Shown: positions 18,109 to 26,791 of the stretch, piece after piece
Layout: each line of letters starts with the position of its first letter
Position numbering within the stretch: the stretch's first letter is position 1
DNA from: Christiangramia crocea
Lineage (GTDB): Bacteria > Bacteroidota > Bacteroidia > Flavobacteriales > Flavobacteriaceae
Direction of reading: 5' to 3'
Length of the DNA stretch: 58,921 bases
Assembly: GCF_022410465.1 (NCBI RefSeq)
Contig: NZ_JAJSON010000022.1
Coordinates: 1 to 58,921, forward strand
Notes under the pieces: model-generated
Told to the model about the DNA's origin: nothing
What the model saw: only the letters and a program-made list of their open reading frames with translations
Databases searched by the model: none
Program-made: the position numbers and the translations under genes

Positions 18109-18140
18109 AAAAACCTCCTTAGTTGTCTAAGGAGGTTTTT
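18109..18140. terminator. Bidirectional terminator between convergent genes
   Basis: A 14-bp perfect stem with arms AAAAACCTCCTTAG and CTAAGGAGGTTTTT around the loop TTGT. T-runs flank it on both strands. It ends rpsA (minus) and can also end the debranching-like gene (plus). Confidence 0.88.
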
Positions 18141-18161
18141 ACTTTATAATATCAGGAAAGA

Positions 18162-20024
18162 TTACTTCTTACCTTCCATTTTATCTTTCAATGCCTGAAG
18201 ATCAGCATTAACATCACCAATAGTAGTGGTATTGTCTTTGTTTTGCGCAGCCGATTTCTTAGCAGCCTGCTTAACAATTTTCTGCTCTTCTTCTTTGTGA
18301 ATTACCATGTGAGAAGCTACCACTCTCTTGAATTCTTTGTTGAATTCAATGATCTGGAATTCTGCTTCTTCACCTTTCTTCAATTTGCTTCCGTCTTCTT
18401 TTTCAAGATGTCTTTGCGGAACAAATGCAGTGATATCTTCGTTGAAGTCTATAGTAGCACCTTTATCTACGATCTCAGTGATCTCTGCAGTGTGCTTAGT
18501 TCCAACTCCATAGTCTTTCTCATATTTATCCCAAGGATTATCCTCAATCTGCTTATGTCCAAGACTAAGTTTTCTACCTTCTACATCTAATTCAAGAACT
18601 ACAACTTCAAGCTCATCACCTACGTTAGTAAACTCAGATGGGTGCTTGATCTTCTTAGTCCAGGAAAGATCAGAGATATAGATAAGTCCGTCGATTCCTT
18701 CTTCAAGCTCTACGAACACACCAAAATTAGTGAAGTTACGTACGATACCTGTGTGCTTGGAACCAACCGGATACTTAGAAGTGATATCAGTCCATGGGTC
18801 TGGAGTCAATTGCTTGATACCAAGAGACATTTTTCTGTCTTCTCTGTCCAGAGTAAGGATCTGGGCTTCCACCTCATCACCAACGTTTACGAAATCCTGA
18901 GCAGATCTCAAGTGAGTACTCCAGCTCATTTCAGAAACGTGGATAAGACCTTCAACCCCTTCAGCAACTTCGATAAATGCACCGTAATCTGCGATCACTA
19001 CTACTTTACCTTTTACCTTGTCACCAACTTTCAGCTTCTCATCAAGAGCATCCCATGGGTGCTGGCTAAGTTGCTTAAGACCTAACTGAATTCTAGACTT
19101 AGACTCATCAAAGTCAAGGATTACTACGTTAAGTTTCTGATCAAGCTCAACGATCTCATTTGGATGGTTGATTCTAGACCAGCTAAGATCTGTAATGTGA
19201 ACAAGTCCGTCAACACCTCCAAGGTCAACGAATACACCGTAAGAAGTGATATTCTTAACGGTACCTTCAAGTACCTGACCTTTTTCAAGCTGACCGATGA
19301 TCTCTTTCTTCTGCTCTTCGATATCTGCTTCGATAAGCGCTTTGTGAGATACAACAACGTTCTTGAATTCGTGGTTGATCTTAACCACTTTGAATTCCAT
19401 GTTCTTACCAACATAGGCATCGTAATCACGGATTGGCTTCACATCGATCTGAGATCCCGGAAGGAAAGCTTCAATACCAAATACGTCTACGATCATACCA
19501 CCTTTGGTACGACATTTAATGAATCCATTCACTACAAGGCTTTCATCATGAGCTTTGTTTACACGCTCCCATGCCTTGATCACTCTCGCCTTACGGTGAG
19601 AAAGGATCAACTGCCCGGTAGCATCTTCACGAACATCGATCAATACCTCAACATCATCTCCAACCTTTAGGTCTGGATTGTAACGAAATTCGTTAAGAGA
19701 AATAACTCCTTCACTCTTAGCATTTATATCGATAATTGCATCACGATCTGTAATATTGATTACTTTTCCTGTTACAACTTCGTCGTCTAAAGTGTCTACG
19801 AAATTTTCTGCAACCAGCTTTTCAAATTCTTCCAGCTTCTCATCGTCGATAGGATCGATCCCTTCTTCGTAATTGTGCCAGTTGAATTCTTTAAGGAATT
19901 TTTCAGGACTTTCCTGTTGCTTTTCTGGTTCAGGTTGAGATTGAGTATCCATACCTGCTACGTCCTGAACTTCAACATTTTCAGTGTTGTCCTGAACTTC
20001 TTTGTTTTTGTTTTCTTCAGCCAT
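18162..20024 (-). CDS. rpsA: 30S ribosomal protein S1
   Basis: 620 residues. After an acidic, Gln/Glu-rich N-terminus come six S1 RNA-binding repeats (about 75-140, 160-230, 250-320, 335-405, 420-490 and 508-575), with typical cores such as SYGVFVDLGGVDGLVH and ADYGAFIEVAEGVEGLIH. A basic and acidic tail rich in Lys and Ala follows. S1 helps mRNA bind the 30S subunit, which matters where Shine-Dalgarno sites are weak, as they are in this window. It is transcribed with a long (~124 nt) structured leader (20025-20148) and has its own promoter and terminator. Like S1 elsewhere it is probably autoregulated; the mechanism here is inference. Confidence 0.96.
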   Translation of the reverse strand: MAEENKNKEVQDNTENVEVQDVAGMDTQSQPEPEKQQESPEKFLKEFNWHNYEEGIDPIDDEKLEEFEKLVAENFVDTLDDEVVTGKVINITDRDAIIDINAKSEGVISLNEFRYNPDLKVGDDVEVLIDVREDATGQLILSHRKARVIKAWERVNKAHDESLVVNGFIKCRTKGGMIVDVFGIEAFLPGSQIDVKPIRDYDAYVGKNMEFKVVKINHEFKNVVVSHKALIEADIEEQKKEIIGQLEKGQVLEGTVKNITSYGVFVDLGGVDGLVHITDLSWSRINHPNEIVELDQKLNVVILDFDESKSRIQLGLKQLSQHPWDALDEKLKVGDKVKGKVVVIADYGAFIEVAEGVEGLIHVSEMSWSTHLRSAQDFVNVGDEVEAQILTLDREDRKMSLGIKQLTPDPWTDITSKYPVGSKHTGIVRNFTNFGVFVELEEGIDGLIYISDLSWTKKIKHPSEFTNVGDELEVVVLELDVEGRKLSLGHKQIEDNPWDKYEKDYGVGTKHTAEITEIVDKGATIDFNEDITAFVPQRHLEKEDGSKLKKGEEAEFQIIEFNKEFKRVVASHMVIHKEEEQKIVKQAAKKSAAQNKDNTTTIGDVNADLQALKDKMEGKK

Positions 20025-20053
20025 TACTGACTATAAAATTTGTATTCTGAGTC

Positions 20054-20149
20054 TCTCCGGAAATCTGTTTTAGCAAATTAGAAACTTCAGAAGTGTTTAT
20101 AATTTTGATTATCAAACCTTTTTGGATTTCCGGTCTTCTGCCAAAAAGG
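20054..20149 (-). promoter_or_regulatory. rpsA leader: hairpin with possible pseudoknot
   Basis: On the minus strand the predicted transcript opens with a 9-bp stem, CCTTTTTGG with CCAAAAAGG (arms at plus-strand 20141-20149 and 20117-20125), and a 15-nt loop. The loop and adjacent base contain CCGGAAATC (complement of 20125-20133). This is perfectly complementary to GATTTCCGG nearer the start codon (complement of 20057-20065), about 33 nt upstream of the ATG. This loop-to-downstream pairing looks like a regulatory pseudoknot. Confidence 0.5.
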
Positions 20150-20153
20150 AGTG

Positions 20154-20184
20154 CAAAAATACATAACTAAACAAAAATCCGCAA
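20154..20184 (-). promoter_or_regulatory. rpsA promoter
   Basis: The minus strand carries TTG (20184-20182), a 20-bp spacer and TATTTTTG (20161-20154). This matches the Bacteroidota TTTG/TAnnTTTG pattern with the expected spacing. The predicted transcript starts near 20148. Confidence 0.55.
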
Positions 20185-20229
20185 CTAATACTGAAATTAA
20201 TTGCGGATAAGTATTTTATAGTGAATCTG

Positions 20230-20931
20230 CTAGGAATTCACTTCTTTTATTTTGTCCTTAACTATCTTCAATACTTTTTCAAACTGTTCCTCGAGATTCA
20301 TTTCTGAATTATCGAATTCAACAGCATCGTCAGCCTTTCTTAAAGGGGAGTCTTCCCGGGTGGAGTCCATAAAATCACGTTCCTTCACATTCTTAAGTAC
20401 TTCTTCATATGTGATATCATCTCCCCGGTCCATTAGCTCATCATATCGTCTTTTAGCACGTTGCTCGGTAGAAGCCGTCATAAAGATCTTCAATTCAGCA
20501 TCAGGAAATACAACGGTACCTATATCACGACCGTCCATTACTATTCCTTTCTCCTTCCCCATTTCCTGTTGTTGCTTTACAAGCATTTTTCGCACCTTCG
20601 GAATAGCTGAAACCCTGCTCACATGCTTAGAAACCTCCATATAACGAATTTCATCCTCAACATTTTCATTATTCAAATAGATCTCTCCATAGCCTTTCTC
20701 TTCGCTGAAAACGAATTTCAAATTGATAAATGGCAAATGCCTTAAGATCGCCTCTTCATCAAAATTCCCTTCAGAAACAAAGACCTTTCGCATCATGTAC
20801 AAGGTTACCGCTCTGTACATAGCTCCGGTATCTACATAAACATAGCCCAGTTCTTTGGCCAGACGCCTGGCCACCGTACTCTTTCCTGTTGAGGAAAATC
20901 CATCAATAGCTATAGTAATCTTCTTATCCAT
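20230..20931 (-). CDS. cmk: (d)CMP kinase
   Basis: 233 residues. P-loop GFSSTGKST at 11-19, followed by KELGYVYVDTGAMYRAVT (the nucleoside-monophosphate binding segment). The DGRDIGTVVFPDAELKIFM and TEQRAKRRYDEL regions are conserved in the family, as is the terminal DSPLRKADDA. It phosphorylates CMP and dCMP in the cytosol. It lies upstream of rpsA on the same strand, a gene order also found in proteobacteria (cmk-rpsA). The strong separate rpsA promoter means the two need not be co-transcribed. Confidence 0.95.
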   Translation of the reverse strand: MDKKITIAIDGFSSTGKSTVARRLAKELGYVYVDTGAMYRAVTLYMMRKVFVSEGNFDEEAILRHLPFINLKFVFSEEKGYGEIYLNNENVEDEIRYMEVSKHVSRVSAIPKVRKMLVKQQQEMGKEKGIVMDGRDIGTVVFPDAELKIFMTASTEQRAKRRYDELMDRGDDITYEEVLKNVKERDFMDSTREDSPLRKADDAVEFDNSEMNLEEQFEKVLKIVKDKIKEVNS

Positions 20932-20949
20932 TTAAATTTATTTCTATGG

Positions 20950-20957
20950 CAAAGGTA
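20950..20957 (-). promoter_or_regulatory. Promoter -7 box (TACCTTTG) for cmk
   Basis: TACCTTTG on the minus strand fits TAnnTTTG, 19 bp upstream of the cmk ATG. A TTGG lies about 15 bp further up, shorter than the usual spacing. Confidence 0.35.
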
Positions 20958-20993
20958 AATTTTTATTAGTGCCAATCCCGTTTCTGAATAAAA

Positions 20994-21014
20994 AAGCCCC
21001 GAATTCCGGGGCTT
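20994..21014 (-). terminator. Terminator of lon
   Basis: AAGCCCCG pairs with CGGGGCTT around a 5-base loop, followed on the minus strand by six T residues. It starts 6 bp after the lon stop. Confidence 0.85.
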
Positions 21015-21019
21015 ATTAT

Positions 21020-23470
21020 TTAAAGCTTTTTCGCGTTTTTCACGTTTTGTTTTGTGATGGCAATATCTATCACTTCGCTCATCTCCTTCACGTAATGGAA
21101 AGTGAGACCTTTTAGATATTCTTCTTTTATTTCATCAATATCTCTTCGGTTCTCTTCACAAAGAATGATCTCCTTGATCCTTGCTCTCTTGGCTGCAAGT
21201 ATCTTTTCCTTGATTCCCCCTACCGGAAGTACTTTACCTCTCAGGGTGATCTCACCGGTCATGGCAATACTTTTCTTCACTTTCTTCTGTGTGAACAGAG
21301 ATACCAGGGAAGTAAGCATAGTAATACCCGCACTTGGCCCATCCTTTGGAGTTGCTCCTTCAGGCACGTGAATATGAACATTGTACTGGTCAAATATGGA
21401 TGGAATGATCCCTAACCTTTCGGCATTGGCCTTGATATATTCCATAGCGATAGTAGCAGACTCCTTCATCACCTTACCAAGGTTTCCTGTAATGGTCAAA
21501 TTACCTTTTCCTTTGGAAAGAATAGATTCAATAAAGAGAATATCCCCACCAACACTGGTCCAGGCAAGTCCTGTAACCACACCGGCTACTTCATTATTTT
21601 CATATTTATCACGTTCCATTTTTGGACTTCCAAGGATCTCGATAATATCTTCATCTGATACTTTGATATTATACTCCTCCTCCATTGCAATATTCTTGGC
21701 CGCGTAACGAACTACCTTGGCTATTTGCTTTTCCAGCCCCCGAACACCGGATTCACGGGTATAACCCTCAACAATCTTTTCCAGTTGCTTTTTACCAATT
21801 TTCAGATTGTCACTGCTTAGACCGTGTTCTTCAAGCTGCTTTGGCAGAAGATGTCTTTTAGCGATCTGAACTTTTTCCTCAATAGTATAACCTGTTACAC
21901 TAATTACCTCCATCCTGTCTCGTAGGGCAGGCTGAATGGTGCTAAGGGTATTGGAGGTAGCAATAAACATCACCTTGGAAAGGTCAAATCCCATCTCAAG
22001 GAAATTATCATGAAAATCACTGTTCTGTTCAGGGTCAAGAACTTCCAGTAATGCTGAAGAAGGGTCTCCCGCATTTCCAACACTTAATTTATCTATCTCA
22101 TCTAGTACAAATACCGGATTACTCGTACCTGCTTTTTTCAGACTCTGAATGATTCGGCCGGGCATTGCTCCAATATAGGTTTTTCTGTGACCTCTTATCT
22201 CTGCTTCATCTCGTAGTCCTCCTAAAGAGATCCTTACATATTCCCGGCCTAAAGATTCGGCAATAGACTTCCCTAAAGAAGTCTTACCAACTCCGGGAGG
22301 TCCATAAAGACAAAGAATTGGAGATTTCATATCGTTCCTAAGCTTGAGAACCGCAAGATATTCGATGATCCTCCTCTTAACGTCATCAAGCCCGTAATGG
22401 TCACGGTCTAATATTCTTTTCGCCCTTTTAAGGTCGAATTTATCCTTGCTGAATTCATTCCATGGCAGATCCAGAAACAAGTCCAGGTAGTTCCTTTGAA
22501 TTGAATATTCCGCCACCTGGGGATTCATGCGCTGCATTTTTGAGAGTTCCTTCTCAAAATGATTCTGCACATCTTCATCCCACTTTTTATCCTTAGCTCT
22601 CTCGCGCATTTCAACGATCTCACCTTCATGAGAAACCCCTCCAAGTTCTTCCTGGATGGTTTTCATTTGCTGATGAAGAAAATATTCCCGTTGTTGCTGG
22701 CTCATGTCACTTTGCACCTTGCTCTGAATATCGTTCTTAAGTTCCAGTTTCTGGAATTCGGTATTCATATGCTTCAAAGTAGCCAGCGCGCGTTCTTTAA
22801 GATCATTTGTTTCCAGCAATTTCTGTTTTTCCTCCACACTTAAACTCATATTGGAAGAAACAAAATTGATCAGGAAAGAGGTGCTTTCAATATTCTTGAT
22901 CGCGAAGGAAGCTTCCGAAGGAATGTTTGGGCTTCCCTTTATTATCTGAAGGGCCAGATCCTTTATAGAATCTATAATCGCAGAGAATTCTGCATTGTCC
23001 TTTTCCGGCCTTGTCTCAGGCACTTCGGTTATAATAGCATTCATGTACGGTTGTTCCGTAACCACTTCAGTGATCTGAAAACGCTTTTTTCCCTGGATAA
23101 TAACCGTTGTATTTCCATCTGGCATCTTTAAGACACGAAGTATCCTGGCCACGACCCCAACCTTATTGATATCTTTGGCAGAAGGATTCTCAACTTCCTC
23201 GTCTTTCTGAGACACCACTCCAATGATCTTACTTCCGTTATTAGCTTCATTGATCAATTTAATGGAAGCATCTCTGCCTGCAGTAATGGGTATCACTACT
23301 CCCGGAAAAAGAACAGTATTCCTAAGCGGAAGTATTGGTAGAGTTTCGGGCAGATTCTCTCTGTTTATTTCTTCTTCATCTTCAGGTGTCATCAAAGGAA
23401 TTAATTCCGCATCTTCGTCAATTCCCTGAAATGACAAACTGTCAATATTCGTAAACTTTGTTTTCGCCAT
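21020..23470 (-). CDS. lon: ATP-dependent protease Lon (endopeptidase La)
   Basis: 816 residues. N-terminal LON substrate-binding domain ([19 protein letters not shown], about 45-250), a coiled-coil region, the AAA+ module with Walker A GPPGVGKT (390-397) and Walker [10 protein letters not shown], and the C-terminal protease domain. The catalytic Ser713 is in KDGPSAGIT and Lys756 lies 43 residues later, the canonical dyad spacing. It degrades misfolded and regulatory cytosolic proteins. It is monocistronic with its own terminator. Its promoter overlaps a large perfect palindrome (23495-23520), which suggests dedicated control, perhaps by stress. Confidence 0.97.
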   Translation of the reverse strand: MAKTKFTNIDSLSFQGIDEDAELIPLMTPEDEEEINRENLPETLPILPLRNTVLFPGVVIPITAGRDASIKLINEANNGSKIIGVVSQKDEEVENPSAKDINKVGVVARILRVLKMPDGNTTVIIQGKKRFQITEVVTEQPYMNAIITEVPETRPEKDNAEFSAIIDSIKDLALQIIKGSPNIPSEASFAIKNIESTSFLINFVSSNMSLSVEEKQKLLETNDLKERALATLKHMNTEFQKLELKNDIQSKVQSDMSQQQREYFLHQQMKTIQEELGGVSHEGEIVEMRERAKDKKWDEDVQNHFEKELSKMQRMNPQVAEYSIQRNYLDLFLDLPWNEFSKDKFDLKRAKRILDRDHYGLDDVKRRIIEYLAVLKLRNDMKSPILCLYGPPGVGKTSLGKSIAESLGREYVRISLGGLRDEAEIRGHRKTYIGAMPGRIIQSLKKAGTSNPVFVLDEIDKLSVGNAGDPSSALLEVLDPEQNSDFHDNFLEMGFDLSKVMFIATSNTLSTIQPALRDRMEVISVTGYTIEEKVQIAKRHLLPKQLEEHGLSSDNLKIGKKQLEKIVEGYTRESGVRGLEKQIAKVVRYAAKNIAMEEEYNIKVSDEDIIEILGSPKMERDKYENNEVAGVVTGLAWTSVGGDILFIESILSKGKGNLTITGNLGKVMKESATIAMEYIKANAERLGIIPSIFDQYNVHIHVPEGATPKDGPSAGITMLTSLVSLFTQKKVKKSIAMTGEITLRGKVLPVGGIKEKILAAKRARIKEIILCEENRRDIDEIKEEYLKGLTFHYVKEMSEVIDIAITKQNVKNAKKL

Positions 23471-23494
23471 AATTTTATTTAAGTCAAACTGTCA

Positions 23495-23520
23495 TCAAAA
23501 TTAAGATTGCTTAATTTTGA
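23495..23520. promoter_or_regulatory. 26-bp palindrome with divergent -7 boxes at the lon promoter
   Basis: The arm TCAAAATTAAG (23495-23505) and its exact inverse complement (23510-23520) flank ATTG. Each arm contains a TAATTTTG box: on the minus strand (23503-23496) placed correctly for lon, and on the plus strand (23512-23519) pointing at the sigma-factor operon. A second 8-bp inverted repeat (TTGAAAGC at 23529, GCTTTCAA at 23550) lies alongside. Confidence 0.55.
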
Positions 23521-23680
23521 GAAGTTAGTTGAAAGCCTTGATAAATAGAGCTTTCAATATTATTTTAGATTTCCTAATTCAATTATTCAATTCCCATGCC
23601 ATGCTTTTTAAAAAATTATTTTTCTAAAAGTGTAACAAATACAAACCAATTCCATCTTTATAACAGAAACCAAGTATTAA

Positions 23681-24241
23681 TTGACACCAACCATCACCCA
23701 TATTAATGACCTGGTAGAACGTTGTCGCCATGGTGACCAGCGTGCTCAAATGGAAATTTATGATCGTTATTACAAAGCGATGTATAACACTGCTTATCGT
23801 ATAACCGGTCATTCAGCAGAAGCCGAAGATATTATGCAGGAAGCTTTTCTGCGAGCTTTCACCAAAATTGAAAGTTTTCAGGGAACCTCCACCTTCGGAG
23901 CCTGGCTTAAGCGAATTGTTGTGAATGAAAGCCTCACTGCATATAAAAAGATCGCAAAACTGGGAGAAGTAAGCTATAATGACGAGTTAAAAAACGAAAC
24001 CGATAATGGTGGAATTACGCTGGAAGAAGATGATCAAAAAAATAAAAGAGTTCGCATGATCCTGAAACAGATAAAGTCCCTTAAAAATAATTACCGGTTG
24101 GGACTCACTTTACATCTGATAGAAGGCTACGACTACGAGGAAATTTGTGAAATAATGAATATTTCTTACGCTAATTGCCGGACAATGATTTCAAGGGCAA
24201 AAGAGAGTTTAAGAAAAAAAATGGAGCATCATGAAAAATAA
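23681..24241 (+). CDS. ECF-type RNA polymerase sigma factor
   Basis: 186 residues. Sigma region 2 (about 10-90) has QMEIYDRYYKAMYNTAYRIT, AEDIMQEAFLRAF and FGAWLKRIVVNESL. Region 4 (about 125-180) has YRLGLTLHLIEGYDYEEI, then a helix-turn-helix around MNISYANCRTMISRAKESL. A TTG start is used because no ATG precedes the conserved N-terminus; the first in-frame ATG (23753) would cut into region 2. Its stop overlaps the next gene's start by 11 bp, so translation is coupled. It heads a four-gene operon with a membrane anti-sigma-like protein and two beta-solenoid exported proteins, suggesting an envelope-responsive regulon. Confidence 0.92.
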   Translation: MTPTITHINDLVERCRHGDQRAQMEIYDRYYKAMYNTAYRITGHSAEAEDIMQEAFLRAFTKIESFQGTSTFGAWLKRIVVNESLTAYKKIAKLGEVSYNDELKNETDNGGITLEEDDQKNKRVRMILKQIKSLKNNYRLGLTLHLIEGYDYEEICEIMNISYANCRTMISRAKESLRKKMEHHEK

Positions 24242-24791
24242 CAACTTTGACGAGCTTTTTGAAGGTTTAAACTTCGATATCGAAGAGCCGCATTCAGGCC
24301 ATAAAGAACGCTTCTTAAAAAAACTGGAGAAGAAATCATCTGCTCCACAAAAGAAAGGGAAAGTTCTTAGGTTATGGGCTCCTGTAATTGGTATTGCTGC
24401 CAGTTTTCTTTTGGCTTTCTTTCTGCTTGGTGAATTATGGGGCCCTCAAAGCATGGCTAAGAACTCTGATCTTGCCAGTATTTCTCCAGAGATGAAACAA
24501 ACTCAGGAATTCTATACCAGTATGATCACTAAAGAGCTTAACGCTATAAATGCAGAGAAAACCCCGGAAACTGAAGCTATTATCAACGATGCCATGGTCC
24601 AGATGGAAAAACTGGAAAAAGAGTACCAGGACCTAAGAAATGACCTGGTGAAAAGTGGCAGAGACAACAGGGTTATTCATGCTATGATCCAGAACTTTCA
24701 ACAGCGAATAGACTTATTAAATAACGTTTTGACCCAAATCGAGAATATTAAAACACTAAAGAATCAAAATCATGAAAACAATATTATCTAG
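24231..24791 (+). CDS. Single-pass membrane protein, probable anti-sigma factor
   Basis: 186 residues. A cytosolic N-terminus of about 60 residues (FDELFEGLNFDIEEP, then a basic stretch) is followed by one membrane helix (about 46-66, LWAPVIGIAASFLLAFFLLG). The remainder is a Glu/Lys/Gln-rich coiled coil in the periplasm (METEAI to IENIKTLK). It overlaps the sigma gene by 11 bp and the next gene by 20 bp. Topology and position are those of an anti-sigma factor, but no zinc HxxxCxxC motif is seen, so the role is inferred from context only. Confidence 0.72.
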   Translation: MKNNNFDELFEGLNFDIEEPHSGHKERFLKKLEKKSSAPQKKGKVLRLWAPVIGIAASFLLAFFLLGELWGPQSMAKNSDLASISPEMKQTQEFYTSMITKELNAINAEKTPETEAIINDAMVQMEKLEKEYQDLRNDLVKSGRDNRVIHAMIQNFQQRIDLLNNVLTQIENIKTLKNQNHENNII

Positions 24792-25893
24792 CATCCTAAT
24801 CTTTGCTGTGCTGGCCCCCGGCCTCCCATATTACGACGTAAAAGTGGAAAGCTCCGCTTCTATAGATAAAATAGAACTGGATGGGAAACACACCCGAGAG
24901 AAGAAGATCAAAAAAGAATTTAATGTAAGTGCTAACACTAACCTTAGTATCGATAACAGCTATGGGAATGTAGATATCACTACCTGGGACGAAAATCGCG
25001 TGGTCATAGAAGTGATTATCAAAACCAACGGGAATGATAAAGATAAGGTTGAAGAAAAACTTGAGGAGATAAATGTAGATTTCAATCAATCTTCCTCCGG
25101 AGTTAGTGCCAAGACCCGTTTTTCAAAAGAGAACAAATCCTGGTGGAAAAATATCTTCGACGGTTTTGACAATGTGAATATGGAAGTAAACTATATAGTA
25201 AGGGCCCCCGAAGGGAACAATTTGGACATCAATAATGATTACGGCGGGATTTACATAGATAAGACCACAGGAAATGCAAAGATCACCTGTGACTATGGAA
25301 AAATTGATATTGGCGAATTAAGAGGAAAGTCAAATTACCTCAATTTCGATTATACCAGAAACAGCCGGATAGAATATGTTACAAATGCGGAGATCAATGC
25401 AGACTATTCTGATTACGAAATCGGGGAGGCCGAAGAATTAATGGTAAATGCCGATTATACAAAATCAAGAATCCAGAAAGTTTCAAGACTGGAGTTCAAT
25501 TGTGACTACGGCAGTGTGGATATCGATAAGGTCAAGGTGCTCAAGGGAGATGGAGACTATCTCACTACCAAGATCAACAGGGTCTTCACCTCTGCAGACC
25601 TGAATCTTGATTATGGTTCACTATCAATAGAAAAAGTGATCAAAGGTACCCGTAGCGTGAATATAGATACTGATTATGCAGGAGTGAAAATTGGCTACGA
25701 CAACGAAATGAGTTTTCAGTTTGATGTAAAGACATCTTACGGAGGTATCAAAGGGCTTGACGGCCTTGAAGTTCAAAAAAGGAACCAGGGCAATACCAGT
25801 AACAGTGTAGCCGGATACTATGGCTCATCAAACGATGGTGCGAAATTCAATATTACCACCAGCTACGGTAGTGTAAGTTTTAATAAACAATAA
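24772..25893 (+). CDS. Exported DYG-repeat beta-solenoid protein (DUF4097-like)
   Basis: 373 residues with a short signal-like N-terminus (TILSSILIFAVLAPGLPYY). The body repeats a DYG/DYS/DYT motif about every 18-25 residues (NSYGNVDI, NDYGGIYI, CDYGKIDI, ADYSDYEI, CDYGSVDI, LDYGSLSI, TDYAGVKI, TSYGGIKG, TSYGSVSF). This fits a right-handed beta-solenoid of the DUF4097/adhesin-like class. It overlaps the upstream anti-sigma-like gene by 20 bp and is followed 23 bp later by another solenoid gene. The ligand is unknown. Aromatic and acidic residues stacked by the repeat would make one decorated face. A surface or periplasmic location is inferred. Confidence 0.75.
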   Translation: MKTILSSILIFAVLAPGLPYYDVKVESSASIDKIELDGKHTREKKIKKEFNVSANTNLSIDNSYGNVDITTWDENRVVIEVIIKTNGNDKDKVEEKLEEINVDFNQSSSGVSAKTRFSKENKSWWKNIFDGFDNVNMEVNYIVRAPEGNNLDINNDYGGIYIDKTTGNAKITCDYGKIDIGELRGKSNYLNFDYTRNSRIEYVTNAEINADYSDYEIGEAEELMVNADYTKSRIQKVSRLEFNCDYGSVDIDKVKVLKGDGDYLTTKINRVFTSADLNLDYGSLSIEKVIKGTRSVNIDTDYAGVKIGYDNEMSFQFDVKTSYGGIKGLDGLEVQKRNQGNTSNSVAGYYGSSNDGAKFNITTSYGSVSFNKQ

Positions 25894-25916
25894 TCATCAA
25901 TCAAATAATTTAAATC

Positions 25917-26642
25917 ATGAAAAGATCAATCTTATTTTTAGCCGCTTTCTTAATGGTTCTAACCGCAGCCAATGCACAGTGGTGGAGTTCTGAAAAAATA
26001 AAAGGCAACGGAGAACTGGTTACCAAATCCAGATCTACAGATTCTTATGACGCAGTTCAGCTTGTAGGCTCCATGAATGTGGAACTGGTGGCCGGCAATG
26101 AAGGAAGTATAGAAGTAGAGGCTGAAAGTAATCTCCAGGAGTATATAATTACCGAAGTCAGAAACGGAACTCTAAAGATCTCAACCGAGAAAGGCGTTAA
26201 TCTTCACCCAACTGAAGATATCAAAATAACAGTTCCTTTTGAAAGTCTTGAAGAAGTGGCGCTTACAGGTTCAGGAGATATCTGGAATAAAGATGTAATT
26301 AAAGCTTCTGATTTTAAAGTACAGGTAACCGGGTCGGGAGATATGATGCTGAACCTGGAAGTACGAGAATTAACAGGAAAAATCACCGGATCAGGAGACA
26401 TAAAACTAAGAGGACAAAGTGAGAATTTTGACTGTAGCGTAACCGGAAGCGGAGATTTTGAAGCTTATGAACTTAAAGCGGAAAATGTTGAAGCTAAGGT
26501 AGCCGGGTCTGGTGATATTATGGTAAATGCAGCACGATCCCTGACTGCCAGAGTTTCTGGTTCAGGAGATATCAAATACAAAGGCAATCCTGAAAAACAG
26601 GATTTTAAAACCTTTGGTTCAGGAAGTGTTTCCTCAAATTAA
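25917..26642 (+). CDS. Exported head-GIN-domain (DUF2807) beta-solenoid protein
   Basis: 241 residues. The signal peptide ends near AANAQ, followed by WWSSEKIKGNGEL. The mature protein repeats GSGD (TGSGDIW, TGSGDMML, TGSGDIKL, TGSGDFEA, AGSGDIMV, SGSGDIKY, FGSGSVSSN) about every 20 residues, the mark of the DUF2807 'head GIN' fold. It probably sits in the periplasm or outer membrane. Last gene of the sigma operon. Its similarity in architecture to the gene upstream suggests that two solenoids work as a pair, but no activity is known. Confidence 0.85.
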   Translation: MKRSILFLAAFLMVLTAANAQWWSSEKIKGNGELVTKSRSTDSYDAVQLVGSMNVELVAGNEGSIEVEAESNLQEYIITEVRNGTLKISTEKGVNLHPTEDIKITVPFESLEEVALTGSGDIWNKDVIKASDFKVQVTGSGDMMLNLEVRELTGKITGSGDIKLRGQSENFDCSVTGSGDFEAYELKAENVEAKVAGSGDIMVNAARSLTARVSGSGDIKYKGNPEKQDFKTFGSGSVSSN

Positions 26643-26660
26643 TTAGTTGAGAGTAAATTC

Positions 26661-26790
26661 AAGAGGCTGTCTAAAAAGTAAGTTGTCATTACGAACAAAG
26701 TGAAGTAATCTGTCTTTGGTGATTACCAATTATGTAAAGATTGCTTCGTTCCTCGCAATGACCATTAAGGAACTTTTTAGACAGCCTCTT
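26661..26790. mobile_element. MITE-like 130-bp palindromic repeat
   Basis: Perfect 19-bp terminal inverted repeats (26661-26679 and 26772-26790; first bases AAGAGGCTGTC). Inner imperfect inverted repeats follow (GTCATTACGA... at 26685-26711 against 26738-26762). It encodes nothing. It lies in the 149-bp gap between two convergent genes, and its arms end in a T-run, so it can also terminate transcription. The GTCATTGCGAGGAAC core is a type of repeat I recognise as widespread in bacterial genomes. Confidence 0.7.
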
Positions 26791-26791
26791 T

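Noticed and set aside
18642-19670. Long open frames on the plus strand opposite rpsA (147 and 168 codons)
   Set aside because: They follow the codon bias of the S1 repeats on the other strand. No protein-like features; the S1 gene is certain.
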